Shown here in pieces: positions 36,405 through 49,698 of a DNA stretch of 64,000 bases (positions within the stretch are counted from its first letter, which is position 1; every line of letters begins with the position of its first letter). Position numbers and translations under genes: made by a program. The notes under the pieces were generated by a model. The model searched no databases and had not been told where the DNA came from. It worked only from the letters and a program-made list of their open reading frames with translations. Source of the DNA: Adiantum capillus-veneris (lineage: Eukaryota; Streptophyta; Polypodiopsida; Polypodiales; Pteridaceae); NCBI GenBank assembly GCA_014529385.2, contig CM043960.1, forward strand, positions 73,175,910 to 73,239,909, in the 5' to 3' direction.

Positions 36405-36905
36405 GGTTCATACTATCCTTAAGTTGTCTTCCTTGCATCCATCTAGCATCTTCAAAAGGATAATTTTTGAACTTAATAAGATACCATCGGAGAATCTTAC
36501 CTTGTCTTCATGTCAAAGAATTGATTCAGGCTGAAGCACCTCTTCTTGATCTTTGATATCGGACGGGTCCTCAATGATTGGTCCTTGTGGCGGCTCTCGT
36601 TTCTAAGGCTTAAGTAGGCTCACATGAAAAGCATTGTGAATGACCCAATGGTTGGGAGACTTGAGTTGATATGCCATCTCACTGATTGGTTTTAGGATTT
36701 GAAAAGGACCATAGTGCCTTTCTGTTAGTTTAGCATAATACTTTTGGTGGCCCGTAGGATTTTTGCTCGTAGTTTTCCTCAATCGAGCCTTGGGAAATGC
36801 AGTTCCACAAAAATTAGCAGATTTTAAGGCAATCCGAGGTGGAAAACATACTTGACATAGCCATTTGCATGTAAGTAACAAGATTATCACATCGAAACAT
36901 ACCAT
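36405..36905 (-). pseudogene. Chromovirus integrase C-terminus with chromodomain
   Basis: The minus strand gives KYYAKLTERHYGPFQILKPI and NHWVIHNAFHVSLLKP, the typical integrase C-terminal GPF/Y module of Ty3 chromoviruses. About 100 bp further on comes LRWYLIKFKNYPFEDARWM, a chromodomain core with the aromatic residues that bind methylated histone tails. Stops and a frameshift lie between them. No upstream RT is nearby, so this is a stranded remnant. Confidence 0.75.
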
Positions 36906-37535
36906 TGTGTGTCAGGTAAGAGATTGCGATCTCTTGTTTGGCTACATACTGCTACTTTTTGAAGTGATCATCTTGTTAATCTAGGCTTAAGGGATACTTG
37001 TGCTGAGTGGGAAGTGAATCAAATCATGGGAAGACATAGTATTGCTTGCAAACAACTACAAAACTGCTGAAAGGGACATAGTTTAGCATATATTGGGCTC
37101 ACAAAGTGATTTTTGTGAAAAAGAGCACACTCACAGTGTTTATAGCATCAAGGAGCACAAGATAGACCAATCAAACCATATCAATGTTCACAGGGTAAGA
37201 GATTGCGATCTCTTATCTTCCTTCACAATTGGGTCAACTAAAAATCTAGGGCTGTGGAGCTTGGTCTCAGGAGTCTAATGGTCTTGACAAATCTGAAAAA
37301 TTCACATTGGATCTCAAGATATCATCAGATTAGTGAAAGCTAGTCGGTTGGCAACACAAGCAGTTTCAGAGAAGATCTAGACACACACATGTTTGGAGTA
37401 ACAACTGAAGCACAAATATAACTGTAAATGTACATGTTCATCTTGAGGAAGAAGCCAGACACTGCTTAGAATTTAATTGTTGATTGTAGATTGAATGTAT
37501 TAAGATGACAGACGGATCACGATAGATTAGGTGGC

Positions 37536-40470
37536 TTGGCTCCAAACAAGGTACAAGTTTTTCCAGTTGTGCTTAAAGTCTTTATGAACCTTAGGTCAAG
37601 GATATTCTATAGATCAAGGAATCCAATAGCTCTTGACCTCAGGAGTGGAGGATCTACACAGGAAATCACAACCAAAAATCCGAGCTTAGGCATGCACTTA
37701 GAAGAGGGCCAGATTCAGGATACATTTTTTGATTCAAGCATGGAGGCTTCCTCTTCTCATCAATCTTCAGGAGTAGGAGTGGACTTAGAATATGATAGTC
37801 ATCTACACTATCACGCAGACAACGCTTATGGTGCAAAAATTTATAAAGAATTTATCAATAGATATGTGGTCAAAGTAGAGGATCATCCATCTGACTTCGA
37901 TCAAGCACCATGGGTGAATTTTTAGGGTGATCGTTACATGGGGAGAGATGGGAGCATGTATGTTCTTGTAGCAAACCATGAGGAGGTAGATAAATTGGGT
38001 AATCCCATACCGAATGAAATCAAATAATAGAAGAAAAACCACCTGTGCCTGAAAACCCATTACTACGGATGGTGAGTACTGTTTGGACTCGAAGGGTCCT
38101 ATTAGATGATACCTCCAAAGTTCTGTATAAAATGGAAGATACAAGATCAGAATTCTTCTATTTGAGGAACCATCCTCCAGACCAGCATATTGCTGAAGAT
38201 AAGCTATTCTATGTATTCGTAGATGCCAATAGAGGTGTCTACAGGGACACTATTTTCCTAGAAAAGTACGGATTGGAGTGGGAATTGTTGTTGCCTAGTG
38301 AGGTAAGAAATTTTACTTGTCGAGGAGCACCAATCACCAGGGTGGTAGAGGAGGAAGCACGTCCTTCTCATTTTGTATATAGAACTCTTGGCGAGATCAA
38401 TATGCCTACCCCAAGTGCACCTCCTCTACAATTTCCTAGACCAACCACAAGTGCTCACAGAGTTTTGTTTGCAATCCAACCTCCTTGGACAGGTGGAGTA
38501 AGACCATCGGGATCGGGAACAATGCATGCATCGAATGGTCATCCGGCAAATAGAGTGTCATTAGGACCACTACCCACGACCTTGTTACACACGCCATTGA
38601 TGACTTCAGGTTTTAGATCGGGAGGATTGATGGGAGTACCGACACGAAGCAAAACGAGACCATCTCACTTTCAAAAATGGGTCAAGAAATTTAATGGCTC
38701 AGGAGATCTTTATGATCACCTGGCATCTCTTAGACAAGTGGTAAGAGTTGAAGAGGTTACTGATATTCATGTTCTTAAAGAGGGATTTGGACTGACTTTA
38801 GAAGGCAAAGCGTTATCGTAGTTTCAGACCCTAGACACATGTGCTTATTACAATTTCAAAAACTTGGAAAGAGACTTCATTGGGGCTTTTAGCAAGACGG
38901 GAATCAAGCATAGTGTCAGCACATTAATCACTAATTTTAAACAAGAGGAAAGGTAATCAATTAGACATTGTGCAAATAGGCTACGCCAATATATCTCAAG
39001 ATGTCTAGAGAAAGAGCTTCCCTCGCAAGAGAAACAGGTCTCAACTTTTCTGGAAGTATTAAGAGACAAATCTCTGCATGCGGACCTCTACGGAAAGAAG
39101 CACAGACTTCTTAATGATTGCATCTATGAGGCAATTGATCTTGATGATAATTGTGGCATATATGGCAAGGATAAACCAATCTCTGGAACAGATTCAATGA
39201 GCATCAGAAGCTCAAATGAAACGGGTAAGGATGGTGGCAACGAAGCTGAGGTGATTGTGGAGTTGGTTATGAAGAAGATGAACCAAGAATTGAAACCACC
39301 CCAACTACTAGTTAGATGTGAGGTGTGTGAGGGTGACCATCCTACATCTCAATTTCTAACAAAACAGAACCCACAAGTACAAAGAGTTACTAGAACTGAC
39401 AAATGGTGTGATTTTTTGTAAAAAATGGACTAATCATGAAACTCAGGAGTGTTATCACCGAATTCGATTCTTAAGGGAACAAGCTAATGCACAACAAGTG
39501 GGAAGGGCTCAAAACGCTCCTCGATACGTACCAAGACAAGTAAACCTGGGGTATGGAGCGATATCAGTGGAACGAGCACAACTAGTACTGGGTAACCAAA
39601 CACCTTTACCAGGTGCTACAGGAGTGAGATACATGCTGCCAGAGGACTACGCTAATGACGGAGTTATGGCCCCTATTAATCAATATGGAGAGGAGATTGT
39701 GGAAATGACTACGGGCTCAATGTCACCGGTCATGGGAAACATGGAGTTGTCTCCAAGTCTACCAGAAGGACAATACCAAATGGATCATAATACTCCATGG
39801 TTCATAGCGAATGGTGGTGGGCAGCCATCAAGACCGGGACAGAGACCATATAAAGTAGCACCACGAGGAACTTGCTATACGTGTGGGGGAGATCATTGGA
39901 TACGTGACTGCCCTTATCCTAAGGAATACAGACCTACAGGACCAATACTTCCACCATTGAATAAGTATTGTGTTGATTGTGGTATAAAACATTTGGTGCA
40001 GGATTGTCTAGTCAAACCAAAAAAACAAGGAGAAGGTTACACTCAATTATATTGATGTCTTACCATCCCCTGGTTCAAGTTCTTTTGAGACAGACAAAGT
40101 AGTGCCTGTAAGGGCTATAGCAAGAGCACAAGCTAAGGCTAAAGCTCTGAACAATGAAACCCAAACAAGTGAAGGCGAAAGCACTCTCTTAAGGGGCGAG
40201 GGCTCGAAAAAACAAAAGAATACAGGGATGGCCAAAGGAGAGCGAAGGGTAGCAAGTAAGAAACGATCTAGTGCAAAACTTCCAGTAGAAACTAAAGAAG
40301 TTGTCACTCAACTCGAAGAGGAAAAGGTAAGAACAGAGGGAAGTTTAGAAAAAGAAGAAAAAGAAAAACATAATGCAGGGTCAGTTCTCGCAGAGAGACA
40401 TTTTGAGACCTTAGATGCGATGCTGCAAGCTTATGAAGCTAGATTGAAGCAACCAACATCAGTTTGGTAA
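37536..40470 (+). pseudogene. Retroelement gag with several short-spaced zinc knuckles
   Basis: A plus-strand block in several broken frames. 38045-38960 has a gag capsid signature: FQKWVKKFNGSGDLYDHL, then GLTLEGKALS, then FQTLDTCAYYNFKNLERDF, with a TAG at 38819 where gag proteins usually have Trp. A second stop is at about 38956. Three Cys/His boxes follow: CEVCEGDHPTSQF near 39330 (last Cys lost), CYTCGGDHWIRDC near 39874 and CVDCGIKHLVQDC near 39969. Their spacing is CX2CX3HX4C rather than the usual CX2CX4HX4C. A Lys/Glu-rich tail runs to about 40455, where copia sequence starts. No RT of this element is visible. Confidence 0.6.
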
Positions 40471-41735
40471 AGAGTGACATCAACAAGATCTCCAGCATCA
40501 TGTAGACTCAACTTCAAACCTGTTTCCATGGGAGTGGCAATAGGTTTGCAATCCTCAAGTCCAAACTTACATGGCAATGTCTCTATGTAACTTTTTTGAC
40601 GCAAGGCAATACCACCATCACACTGCTTAAACTGTATACCCAAGTAATGATGCAACAGCCCCAAATATTTCATCTTGAAAGTAGCATTCAAATCAGCCTT
40701 AAATTCAGCAATATGTCTCTCATTTGGTCCAGTGAGAGTGATCAGCAAATCATCGACATAAAGAACCACACTGAGAAGTACATCACCCTCACGCTTTACA
40801 TACAATGTGCTTTCTGTTGGACTGTTACGAAAGCCTCGTTTAACCAAATGAGTGTCAAATTTTTCATACCAGCACGAGGATATTGCTTCAACCCATACAA
40901 AGCCTTCTTACATCTACACACTTTGTCCTCTTGTCCTTTTATGACAAAACCGCGAGGCTGCGTTACATAAACTTCCTCAAATATGTCACCATTCAAGAAA
41001 GCAGTAACAATGTCTGATTGATGTACATCCCAATCAAAATGAGCTGCCAATGCATATAGAAAACGCACAGTAGTCATACGAAAAGTGGGAGCAAAAGTCT
41101 CTTCATAATCTATGTCTTTTTGCTATGCATAACCCTTTGCAACAAGTCGAGCCTTATGGCGATTGATCTCACCATCCGGCTTGCGTTTCAATTTGTAAAC
41201 CCACTTCGTACCAACGGCCTTTTTTCTAGGAGGCAAATCACATAAAGTCCATGTGTCATTTTCTATCAGTGCATCATATTCTGATTGCATAGCAACCATC
41301 CAATTTTCTGAATTCTGTGCTTCATCAAAAGACAGAGGTTCCTCAACATCATGTAAGCTAGACACAGCCAAAGCATAACAATCTGATGCATAAGATGCAT
41401 GGCGAGAGCTTGAACGAGTAGGACTAGACAAAGGTGCATCCAATTTACTGTCACGCAAAGTGTGCACCAGCCATTTTGGCAAACCTCTAGCCTGCTCATT
41501 TTCAACCCTTTCCTCATCAAGTACATCATGTACATCTGCATCAGTAATAGGTTGATCTGTAACTTTTTCAGAAATTTCCTCATCAAGTACATCATGTACA
41601 TTTGCCTCATTGGAACTTACATTCGTATTTCCACCACTGAAAAGAGGCAACAAAGTTTCATAAATGTCCTGTGAGCTTACATTACTGTCTCTAGTAAATG
41701 ACAGCAAGGGCTGAACAAAATATTCCACAAACACT
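40455..41735 (-). pseudogene. Copia reverse transcriptase
   Basis: Linker and RT entry motif NWMVAMQSEYDALIENDTW, then WVYKLKRKPDGEINRHKARL, DWDVHQSDIVTAFLNGDIFE, and the catalytic box VVLYVDDLLI near 40780. A stop lies after AKGYA (about 41125) and a frameshift near 40850. The truncation at about 40455 removes the RNase H. Confidence 0.93.
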
Positions 41736-43260
41736 ACATCCCGTGAAACCAGAATACGCTTTGTTTACGGATGATATAACCTGTAATCTTTACTTTCAGC
41801 ACTATAACCAACAAAAATACATTTGACAGCCTTATCATCCAATTTTCTGTGCTATGTTTGTGGCACCAAAGCATATGCCAAACAACCAAAAACACGCATG
41901 TGCGCAATAGAAGTCTTTCTATCATGCCATGCTTCATATGGAGTAATAGACTGCAAAGCTTTCGTAGGACATGTGTTAAGTACATAAGTGGCACACATGA
42001 TGGCCTCAAGCAAAAAAGAATGCGGAAAAGCTTGACTTTTGACCATATATCGTGCCATTTATGTCAGTGACCTTTTTTCCTCTCAGCAACACCATTTTGC
42101 TGAGGTGTATAAGGCAATGTACAATGGTGTTTTATCCCACGACTAGCCAGAAATGCATTAAATTCATGAGACATATACTCCCCCCTCGACCGGAATGAAG
42201 GGTGCCCATAGTACATTTTGAGACATTTTCAGCCATAGCGAAAAATTGTTTGAAGCACATAAAAACTTTGGACTTCGCTTTAAGCTGAAATACCCATGCA
42301 TGCCTAGAGTAATCATCACTGAAAGTCACGAAGTAAAGGTAATTGCCCAAGGATGGAGTTTGCATGGGCCCACAAACATCACTATGCACAAGCTGCAACC
42401 TGCATGTGGCTCGAACTGAACTATCCTTTGGAAACTTAGAACACTGCAGCTTACCCAAAATATAGCCTTCACAAACATGTTTGATAGGTGATTCAAGAGG
42501 CGGCAAAGAAGCAACCATATCAGATTTTTGCAAACGTAGCAAACTGGCAAAATTCAGATGACCAAAACGTGCATGCCAAAGTTTTGCATCTGAAATAGCC
42601 CTTGAATCTGCAACAGCATTTGTAAAATTTTGTCCACACTGGTCGTACAAAGTGAGCTTATACAGCCCACGGCACAAAAGGCTAGATGCAACAATTTCAT
42701 TACCAAAATTGAGATCATGAACTGTACATCTGTCATCCACAAATTTGACTACAAGTCCAAGTCTAGCAAGTGCCAATACAGACAAGAGATTCTTCTTGAT
42801 CCCAGGTACATAAAGTGCATCGACAAGTGTAAAGGAACTGCCATTTGCAGCAGTAAGCACAATCTTTCGAACTCCCTGAACCGGATAAGAGGCATTGATG
42901 GCACAAGTGACTGAATTCCCATGAGGGACAGACTCGAGAGAGGTAAAAAATTCACGATGTGAGGTAATGTGCTTTGTAGCACCACTGTCGAAATACCACA
43001 CATGTGAATCTGCAGCAACTAACAAGCATGCATCATGGACAACAGGATTGTAAGTGCACTCTGTGCTAAAATCCCATTCTACATCAACATGAGCAACACA
43101 GTCTCCTTTCACAGAAGACTCAACAATGGCTGCATTTGTAGTGGAACCAACATTTGCAGTGGAACCACCCTCTTTCTTCTTAGCCTCTTTGGCCTTCAAC
43201 TTAGGACACGACTTGAGATCATTAGCTTTACAATAATGGCAACGCATCTTCCTTTTGCCC
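41736..43260 (-). pseudogene. Copia protease and integrase
   Basis: A degraded knuckle (CHYCKANDLKSC, His lost) is followed by the protease motif WYFDSGATKHIT near 42985. The pre-integrase region has AKLWHARFGHLNF, and the core has LVHSDVCGP for the first Asp and TLHSGRGG where D-R-G-G is usual, so the second catalytic Asp is Gly. A frameshift near 42180 is followed by the C-terminal part (TYVLNTCPTKALQSITPYEA and HMRVFGCLAYALVP, 42058-41852). Confidence 0.9.
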
Positions 43261-43263
43261 TTA

Positions 43264-44085
43264 TCACCAAAATTTCCAGACGAATTGCTGCCACAGAAGC
43301 ATTAGGAACAGAAGTTTTGCCACTCGTAGCAGAACCATAAGAAGTGGCCGCATTGTTGTTACCACCCTTACTTTGAGAAGAAATAAAGCCTGTTCAACTG
43401 CACGCTGCCTAGTTCTATTTTTTTTGGAAAGTGACTCTTGCAACAGCAATGTGCATAATGCATCAAACTTGACAACTTCAAGATTTCCTTGGGTCATCAG
43501 TCTCCAAGTACTAACAAAAGTCTGGTAGGAATCTGGTAAGGCATCAAGAACAGTCTGCACAAGGGAGCTGTCTGAAATGACTTCACCTGCAGAAATAAGT
43601 TGCTCATTGATATCCTTGACACCAGCAAGGAAAGTGTCCATATCATCTTCCTCATGCATAATCTTCGACTCCAGCTCTTTACGCAGCAAAGCAATTTTAG
43701 CCTCATTGCGGCTTGCATAAAGACCTGATAGAATATCCCAAGCCTGTTTTGCAGATTTTGTTGAACGAATGTGAGGAACAATGGTGCGCTTCACAGACAA
43801 CGCAATCAATGCATGAGCATGCGCATCCTTTACATCCCAACGACCTTGTTCTATCATAGGCAAAACAACTCTAATAGCAGCAATCCTTGCAGCAAGACCT
43901 GCAACATCCTCAACATCGCCTACATCCTCAGAACCAGGACGTACATCAATGCCCTGCACAATGTTCCAGATGTCCTTTGACACAAGAACATGTTGCATCA
44001 TATAAGCCCACATAGGGTAGCTGTCCCCATCCAACCTGTCCTCAGCAACAAGCATCTTGAACACATCTGTGTTGTTGTCAGTCAT
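43264..44085 (-). pseudogene. Copia gag
   Basis: The ATG at about 44085 opens MTDNNTDVFKMLVAEDRLDG followed by YPMWAYMMQHVL, the copia gag start. The UBN2-like region has KSAKQAWDILSGLYASRNEA and LLRKELESKIMHEEDDMDTF. A frameshift near 43400 precedes the knuckle region. Confidence 0.9.
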
Positions 44086-44433
44086 GGTAAATGTTGCACC
44101 TGATGTGAAAACTGCCCAAAAATAAGAGAAACGGAGCGAGAACAACACGTGCTATATAGCACAAACCATAGAAGACTATGAGGCACTTGTTATGCAAAAA
44201 ATGGCACGGATAGAAATTCTGCACAAAATGACGAAATAGCTTGTGCAGTACTGCCTATAGTGGAAGCGAAGGCCGAAATGAGCCGGAATAAAAAATCTGA
44301 GCAGATTGAGCTTTATGAGCACTCCCGAAATTTTTCTTGACTTGCGAACGCTTGCCAAAGCTCACTAAAATCGGAGAAAGTGACCAGGCGTGTGCTGGAG
44401 CAGCTGGCGACTAAGCTCGGGAGGACGCAACCT

Positions 44434-44445
44434 GCTCTGATACCA
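44434..44445 (-). promoter_or_regulatory. Primer-binding site, initiator-Met tRNA
   Basis: The minus strand reads TGGTATCAGAGC, an exact 12-base complement to the 3' end of plant initiator-Met tRNA, two bases from the end of the LTR. This is the standard copia arrangement. Confidence 0.93.
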
Positions 44446-44447
44446 AT

Positions 44448-44693
44448 TGTTGGAATTAGGGTTGCAGAGAAACGCACATAGCTTGGAGAAGACGAAGGAA
44501 GCTCAAGGCACACAATAGAGAGTATGTTTCTTTGTATGCAATGGAAAGATAGATAACCCTAGAGTGATGGGTGTATATACATTGCTAGGGGGGGAAAAAC
44601 CTCCTAAAGATGGAAAAAATACCCCGGCGGTCCTAGTGTGTTCACACACATCACTACCACATGTATATGGTAAACAAAGGATTGCAAGTTACA
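44448..44693 (-). repeat. Copia 5' LTR
   Basis: On the minus strand it runs from TGTAACTTGC to ATTCCAACA, giving TG..CA ends and about 246 bp. The inner end is fixed by the primer-binding site; the outer end is chosen by the TGT/ACA inverted ends. No second LTR survives to confirm it. Confidence 0.65.
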
Positions 44694-44699
44694 TCATTA

Positions 44700-45301
44700 A
44701 CGGAAGAAACCATATGAGCAGTCAAAACAACGACCCACCAAACAAAATTCTATTTGGATACCCAAGAAATTACAAGAGGCGCAGAAAGGACAAACAGAAA
44801 TTTGGGTTCCAAAGAAGGTCAAACCAGAAGTCTCAAGACGACAATGCATGGAACAATCACAACCACAAGTCAAGACTAATAGGAGCAACAACTCTACAAG
44901 TACAATTACCCCACATTTTCGACAGAGATGGGTACCAAAGAAGATTTTGCAAGCATAGAAATACTACACAGGTGCTACACACATTTGGCTTCTAAAGAGG
45001 CATGCACAAAAGGATATTCTACACCACCACGTTCATCAAAACTTTAAGAAGATCTAGCAATCAACAAAAACAACAACCAATGTTAACACAGACAAGTACG
45101 ATTGGGATAAGTCAGCGAAAGGCCACGGATCGAGAAACAGAGAATTGGGTACCGACTGCAACCCTAACCAACACTGAACCAAAGAATGTGAAAGAGTCTT
45201 CTACCTCAATATCAACTAGCCTTACAGGTACAATCAAACAAGAGAGTGAAACATCATCATTTTTTCACAATCTTCCATCGAGACCATTGTTTGACAGATA
45301 G
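44700..45301 (+). pseudogene. Basic ORF remnants of unknown origin
   Basis: Two frames (to 44995 and 45002-45301) encode Lys/Arg/Asn/Gln-rich sequence such as YKRRRKDKQKFGFQRRSNQ. They may be the continuation of the gag-bearing element at 37.5-40.4 kb beyond the copia insertion, but no diagnostic motif is present. Confidence 0.3.
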
Positions 45302-47190
45302 AATATACATGTGTATTTCGCAACAAAAAGAAATTGGAAGAACAATGGAATGTACATATGGCAAGTGTGCATACAACAGGTATGCATAGGTCATGACCAA
45401 ACCTCTCCAACGAAACCCTTTGGACCATACATGCTCCAAAACCTTTTTCTCGCACCGCATAACTTTCTTTTACATGCATTGATTGTGTAAGCATCATAGG
45501 GCCACATTGCAAGGCCTTGCATAGACATTTCTTGGTTACACCCATGCACAAATGGTCTTTTGACTACCACATAGATAAAAATTTAAAGATACCCCATTAC
45601 CAGTATCCAGGGATGGATACTCCTGTAGGGGGAGATGGCACTGAAGGCCAAACAACACATATGTCAAGTTAACAGGTTGATGAAAGAACGGGCTTGTTCT
45701 TTTCATTAAGGATTTTCAGCATTTTTTGCATTTGATTGCGTTTTTTGTCTAAATCAACTAAGGACAAGCCAACAATAGTAAACAGATGGGAAAATCTCAA
45801 AGATGAACCCCTAGGTGTGAGTTATGTATATATAAGTATGTTCATTACCACTTACTCCACTAGTTTGAAAGTAATAAATCAATTCCGAACGTCAAATGAG
45901 TTCAAAGAAACAGAATTTGATACCATATAGTATGTCATAACGAGATAAATATTTGAGTAATTATTGGAATTTTTTAGGCGGGTTAATGGATATGTTTTCT
46001 ATTTTTCTTTATTTTTGCTATTTTTTACTAAAAAATCAATCAAAATTTAAAAACAACAGGATAACAATGTCAGAACACTAAGATGACTTCAAACGTTTGA
46101 TCTACACACTAAGGTGCACAAATGGGATGGATTATGGTTCATTTTGACAAAGTCCAAAAATTCAGTTACGGCAAGCGTCAACGGTTTGGCTATACAACCA
46201 ACTGATCAAATCAAGTCATGCCACTTAGAAGGATAGATAAAATCGCACGATCTTATCTCTACTGCATGAAGGTAGGAATGGAATTGATCAGCTGTTAGGA
46301 CATGAGCTAATGACTTCACAGAAGCAATTTGGGCCTACATGGACTAAGGAGTCACTTCTAAAAGTCACATTTAGCGAATCAGCACTCCAAAGTCAAAACT
46401 GGTAGAATTTCATTAAGCCAGTAATTTGATAGACACTGGGGAGAGGTATAGTGAGTCTGGAGCATAGGGAATTATGATCTTTCAAATAGATCATACCTTG
46501 GGTACTTACATGACACTATTCTAGAAGATTCTGAATTGAAGAGGAGCCTTAATCAACCACGCTCACTTTTAACCACAAAACACAACTTCTACAGGACCAC
46601 TTGGAACTAACAGGGCTTCTAGAATGTACATAATAAAGGGTGGGTAACTAACTACTAACCAACTGGTGCAAGTGTCCCAGAAACAACTCGGAAAAAAAAT
46701 GTTGAAACAGCCAAAGAATGAGTTGTTAAACGAGTAATACTCAAATGTCATTAGAAAGTGCCTAATTTGCTCAAGAATTTCTTAAGGTCTCGCCAAAACC
46801 CGACAAAAGACATATCTCTTTCACCGAATGTCAGAAAGCGGCTCTACCTCTTCTAATGCTAGCTCCTAATTGACCATTACCTAGCAAGTAGGGGCTTGGA
46901 TGTTTAAAAAATCATGTAGCCTAAATGGCAAAAAGACTCAAATAACGTCAAAAGCATCAAAAAACGCTAAAAGAGTCTAAACTTAACATGAATTGCTTAC
47001 GTACTGTACTCATGTACTAGATCTTCACAAGTAGAGGAACCAAACGAAGAGGGTGTGATCAAAAGAGGCCACGTCAACACAATCAAAAGCATCCTCACCA
47101 TGTGTAATTCTGAAATGGACAAACCAATGCCATGAGGGTGTCTAGACTATGATACTGCATTCAGTGATATAGATTATAAGATTTGCATCG
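45302..47190. other. No recognisable gene
   Basis: AT-rich, with short ORFs only. No LTR, repeat or protein motif was recognised. Confidence 0.6.
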
Positions 47191-47223
47191 TTCGATGATT
47201 GCCTTATCTAAGGTCTTTCATCA

Positions 47224-49339
47224 TGGCATCCTCGAATCAATGGAAGAAGAAGGCAAAGAATCCGCCGGGATGGGAAGCTCTCACGCCTTTTGAATTGGCA
47301 AAGGTGAATGTAGCTGAATATTTCTACATTGACACTGAAGAGATCAGAGCGTTCGAGGTCAGTTTGTTCACAGGAAAGTTCAAGGATGACTAGGAACGGC
47401 CTTGGACAGGAACTCAGCCTTGGATTTAGGGATCTGGTGGCCAAGGAAGTGGAATTTCCTTTGAGACTGTTCACACAACAGTTCCAGCATGCGAGAGCAG
47501 TACGGTATACCCAGCGACATAGGAGGGTAGCAAGAGCATTCAGCCTAGGGAATCAGAGAGGGCAGCAGCTGTCATGGAATTTTGCAGAGCTAATACACAA
47601 GGAATTAATCAAGTTCGCCTCGAAGAAGACAGCGGAAAAGGAAAAACATATCAACTGTGGGACAATGCTGACCCGCCTTATATATTTGATGTGGGGATGA
47701 TTGAAGACCTACCACCTGCTCCTCTCATGAGAGAAATTGACTGCAAAAAATCAAGTGCCAGAGGCACAAACAGTAAAGAAACCTAAAGAAACAACAACTG
47801 GCCAAACAAGGACAACAAGGGCAACAAGGAGTTCAACACAAGTACAAGAAGAAGAAACATCATCTTCTGACTTTGAAACTTCTAAAGACTCTGAAGATGT
47901 TGAAATGGAATCTGAAGAGGATCCTTTTAAGGAACATGCAGCTCAGTCAGAGCAATGGGAATGATGGGAAAAGGCGAGGGAAGCTGAAAAAAGAACCAAG
48001 CATAGGCAAGAAGCTGCACCTAGCTCTCCAAGACCTCCTGCTGCACCAAGACCGAAAGAAGATCCAAGGGTGGAGATACCAAAAGGAAACAGCAAGAAGA
48101 AGGCTCACCATCTCCAAGGCCTGGCAAGCGGCAAAGAGTGGAGCAATCGACTGAAGATTTACAGCAGGAGGAGCCACTTCCCAGCCCAAAATCAATGCAG
48201 GAGGTGGCAAGGGAGGAACGGATACCGGATATCCATAGAATGGAGCCGTTGGAAGAGGGAATTAACATAGCTGATTTAGAGAAGGAAACTTTGCAACCAA
48301 AGGAAGGAGCACCTTCTCGAGAAGAAGTGCTGAAGGAAACAACTAAAGAACAACAAGTCGAGCACACCCCGCAACAAGAGAGTCACCAAGAAAAAGAAAA
48401 AGATCTTGAAGAAGAACAAAGTTAGGATTACCAGAGTCCAGAGAAGGAAAAAGAGAAAGATCTTGAAGAAGAACAAAGGGGAGATCATCAAAGTCCAGAC
48501 AAGAGGAAAGAAATGGGGAAGGAGCAGGTTGGCAGTAGTGGCCATCAGCATCCCATATTGGTGTCAGCTAGAAAGCACAACAGGAGCTAAATGTGATCAT
48601 TGAGGCTGCAGAAGCTCAGCTCTCTTTGATGGATGAAAATCAACATAAGATACAAAGGCAGATGGAGGAGATTGCTTCTCTCCAGAAAATGAATTCTCTC
48701 ATGGTAAAGCAATATTCGAAGATCAATCAGGAGAAAGCTGACAGACTGCAGAGTGAAAATGACCTCATACAAATAAAAAACAATCAAGTCATGGTTAAGT
48801 TGCATCTTGAACAAGGAAAGGTGATGACCTTGAATGTTCAGCTTACAAAAATGGAACAAAGGGTTAACAAGCTAATCAAAGAGCAAAGAGCCGAACTCGC
48901 AAGACAAGAACAAATAGTGGAAGTTGCTCGTAACGAGTTTGAAGAGAGATTACATATCAAGGAGAACCAGGTCAAAGCCATGAGCGTGGCACAGCAGATG
49001 AGCAAAAAGAGGTTGCAGCAAGCACAGGCCACTATAAATGAGTTTCTTGCCAATCCAATTGCTGGCACATCCTATGAATATTCGATAAAGGATGCACAAA
49101 TAAAAGAGCTAACCAAACAGGTAGAAATGGATAAATTGCTCAAGGCTACAATCACTACAAGTTTATGGAGAAAACTCAGTACCAAGCCCGTACTGGCTAT
49201 TTCAGCCACACTCGTCACGGAGGTGGTGCAAACAAAGCCAACAGTTTGGAGGAACTACATCAATGGACTTATCGAAAACTTATGCATAGAACACACCGAA
49301 AGGAATGTGTCAAAGACAGTCAGATTGGCCAAGCAATGA
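47224..49339 (+). pseudogene. Decayed ORF block with long coiled coil, probably element-associated
   Basis: It starts at ATG 47224 (MASSNQWKKKAKNPPGWEAL) and runs as a globular-looking segment to about 47700 with one frameshift at about 47392. An acidic, Glu/Lys/Gln-rich low-complexity region follows (47760-48540, several frames). A 249-codon open frame then runs from 48593 to 49339. Its first about 150 residues form a clear coiled coil with heptad-like Leu/Ile/Met spacing (EIASLQKMNSLMVKQY, VKLHLEQGKVMTLNVQLTKM). No enzyme motif is visible. Large plant retroelements often carry such extra ORFs, but LTRs around it were not found. Confidence 0.45.
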
Positions 49340-49698
49340 GATTAGCCAGCAAACGACGGAAGAAGGAAATATGGGAGGCATCTTGCGGCATCACGACATG
49401 CAGAGTGGCGACTTCAAAAAGAACGCACTGGAAAAACTTGGACAACTCCGACCCAAGTTGTTTGAGACTTCTTAAACATAGCGCATTGTAACACAATATA
49501 ATTTTTTGTGTCAAGAGAAGACAACCAGTCACAAAAGTGAGAAACATAATGTACTCATTGTTTTGATAGAAAATGTACGATTTTTTGGCATCGACAATAT
49601 ACATTGGAGCTTCTCTATTCTTCATCTTCATCAAGAAAAGTTACAAAATATTCTGGCCTTTTTGCCTGCTCTGTGTTATCGTCTTCTTCTTGCCTTGG

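Larger units (their letters stand above)
40455..44693 (-). mobile_element. Ty1/copia retrotransposon, truncated at its 3' end
   Basis: Minus-strand order: 5' LTR (44693-44448), primer-binding site, leader, gag, protease, integrase, RT. The RT ends abruptly after KPIATPMETG and LVDVTLYQ at about 40455, so the RNase H and 3' LTR are missing. At least four frameshifts or stops interrupt the polyprotein. Confidence 0.9.

Noticed and set aside
37536-40470. A plant pararetrovirus (caulimovirid) integration
   Set aside because: The knuckles alone do not support it. There is no movement protein, and the RT nearby belongs to a copia element on the other strand.
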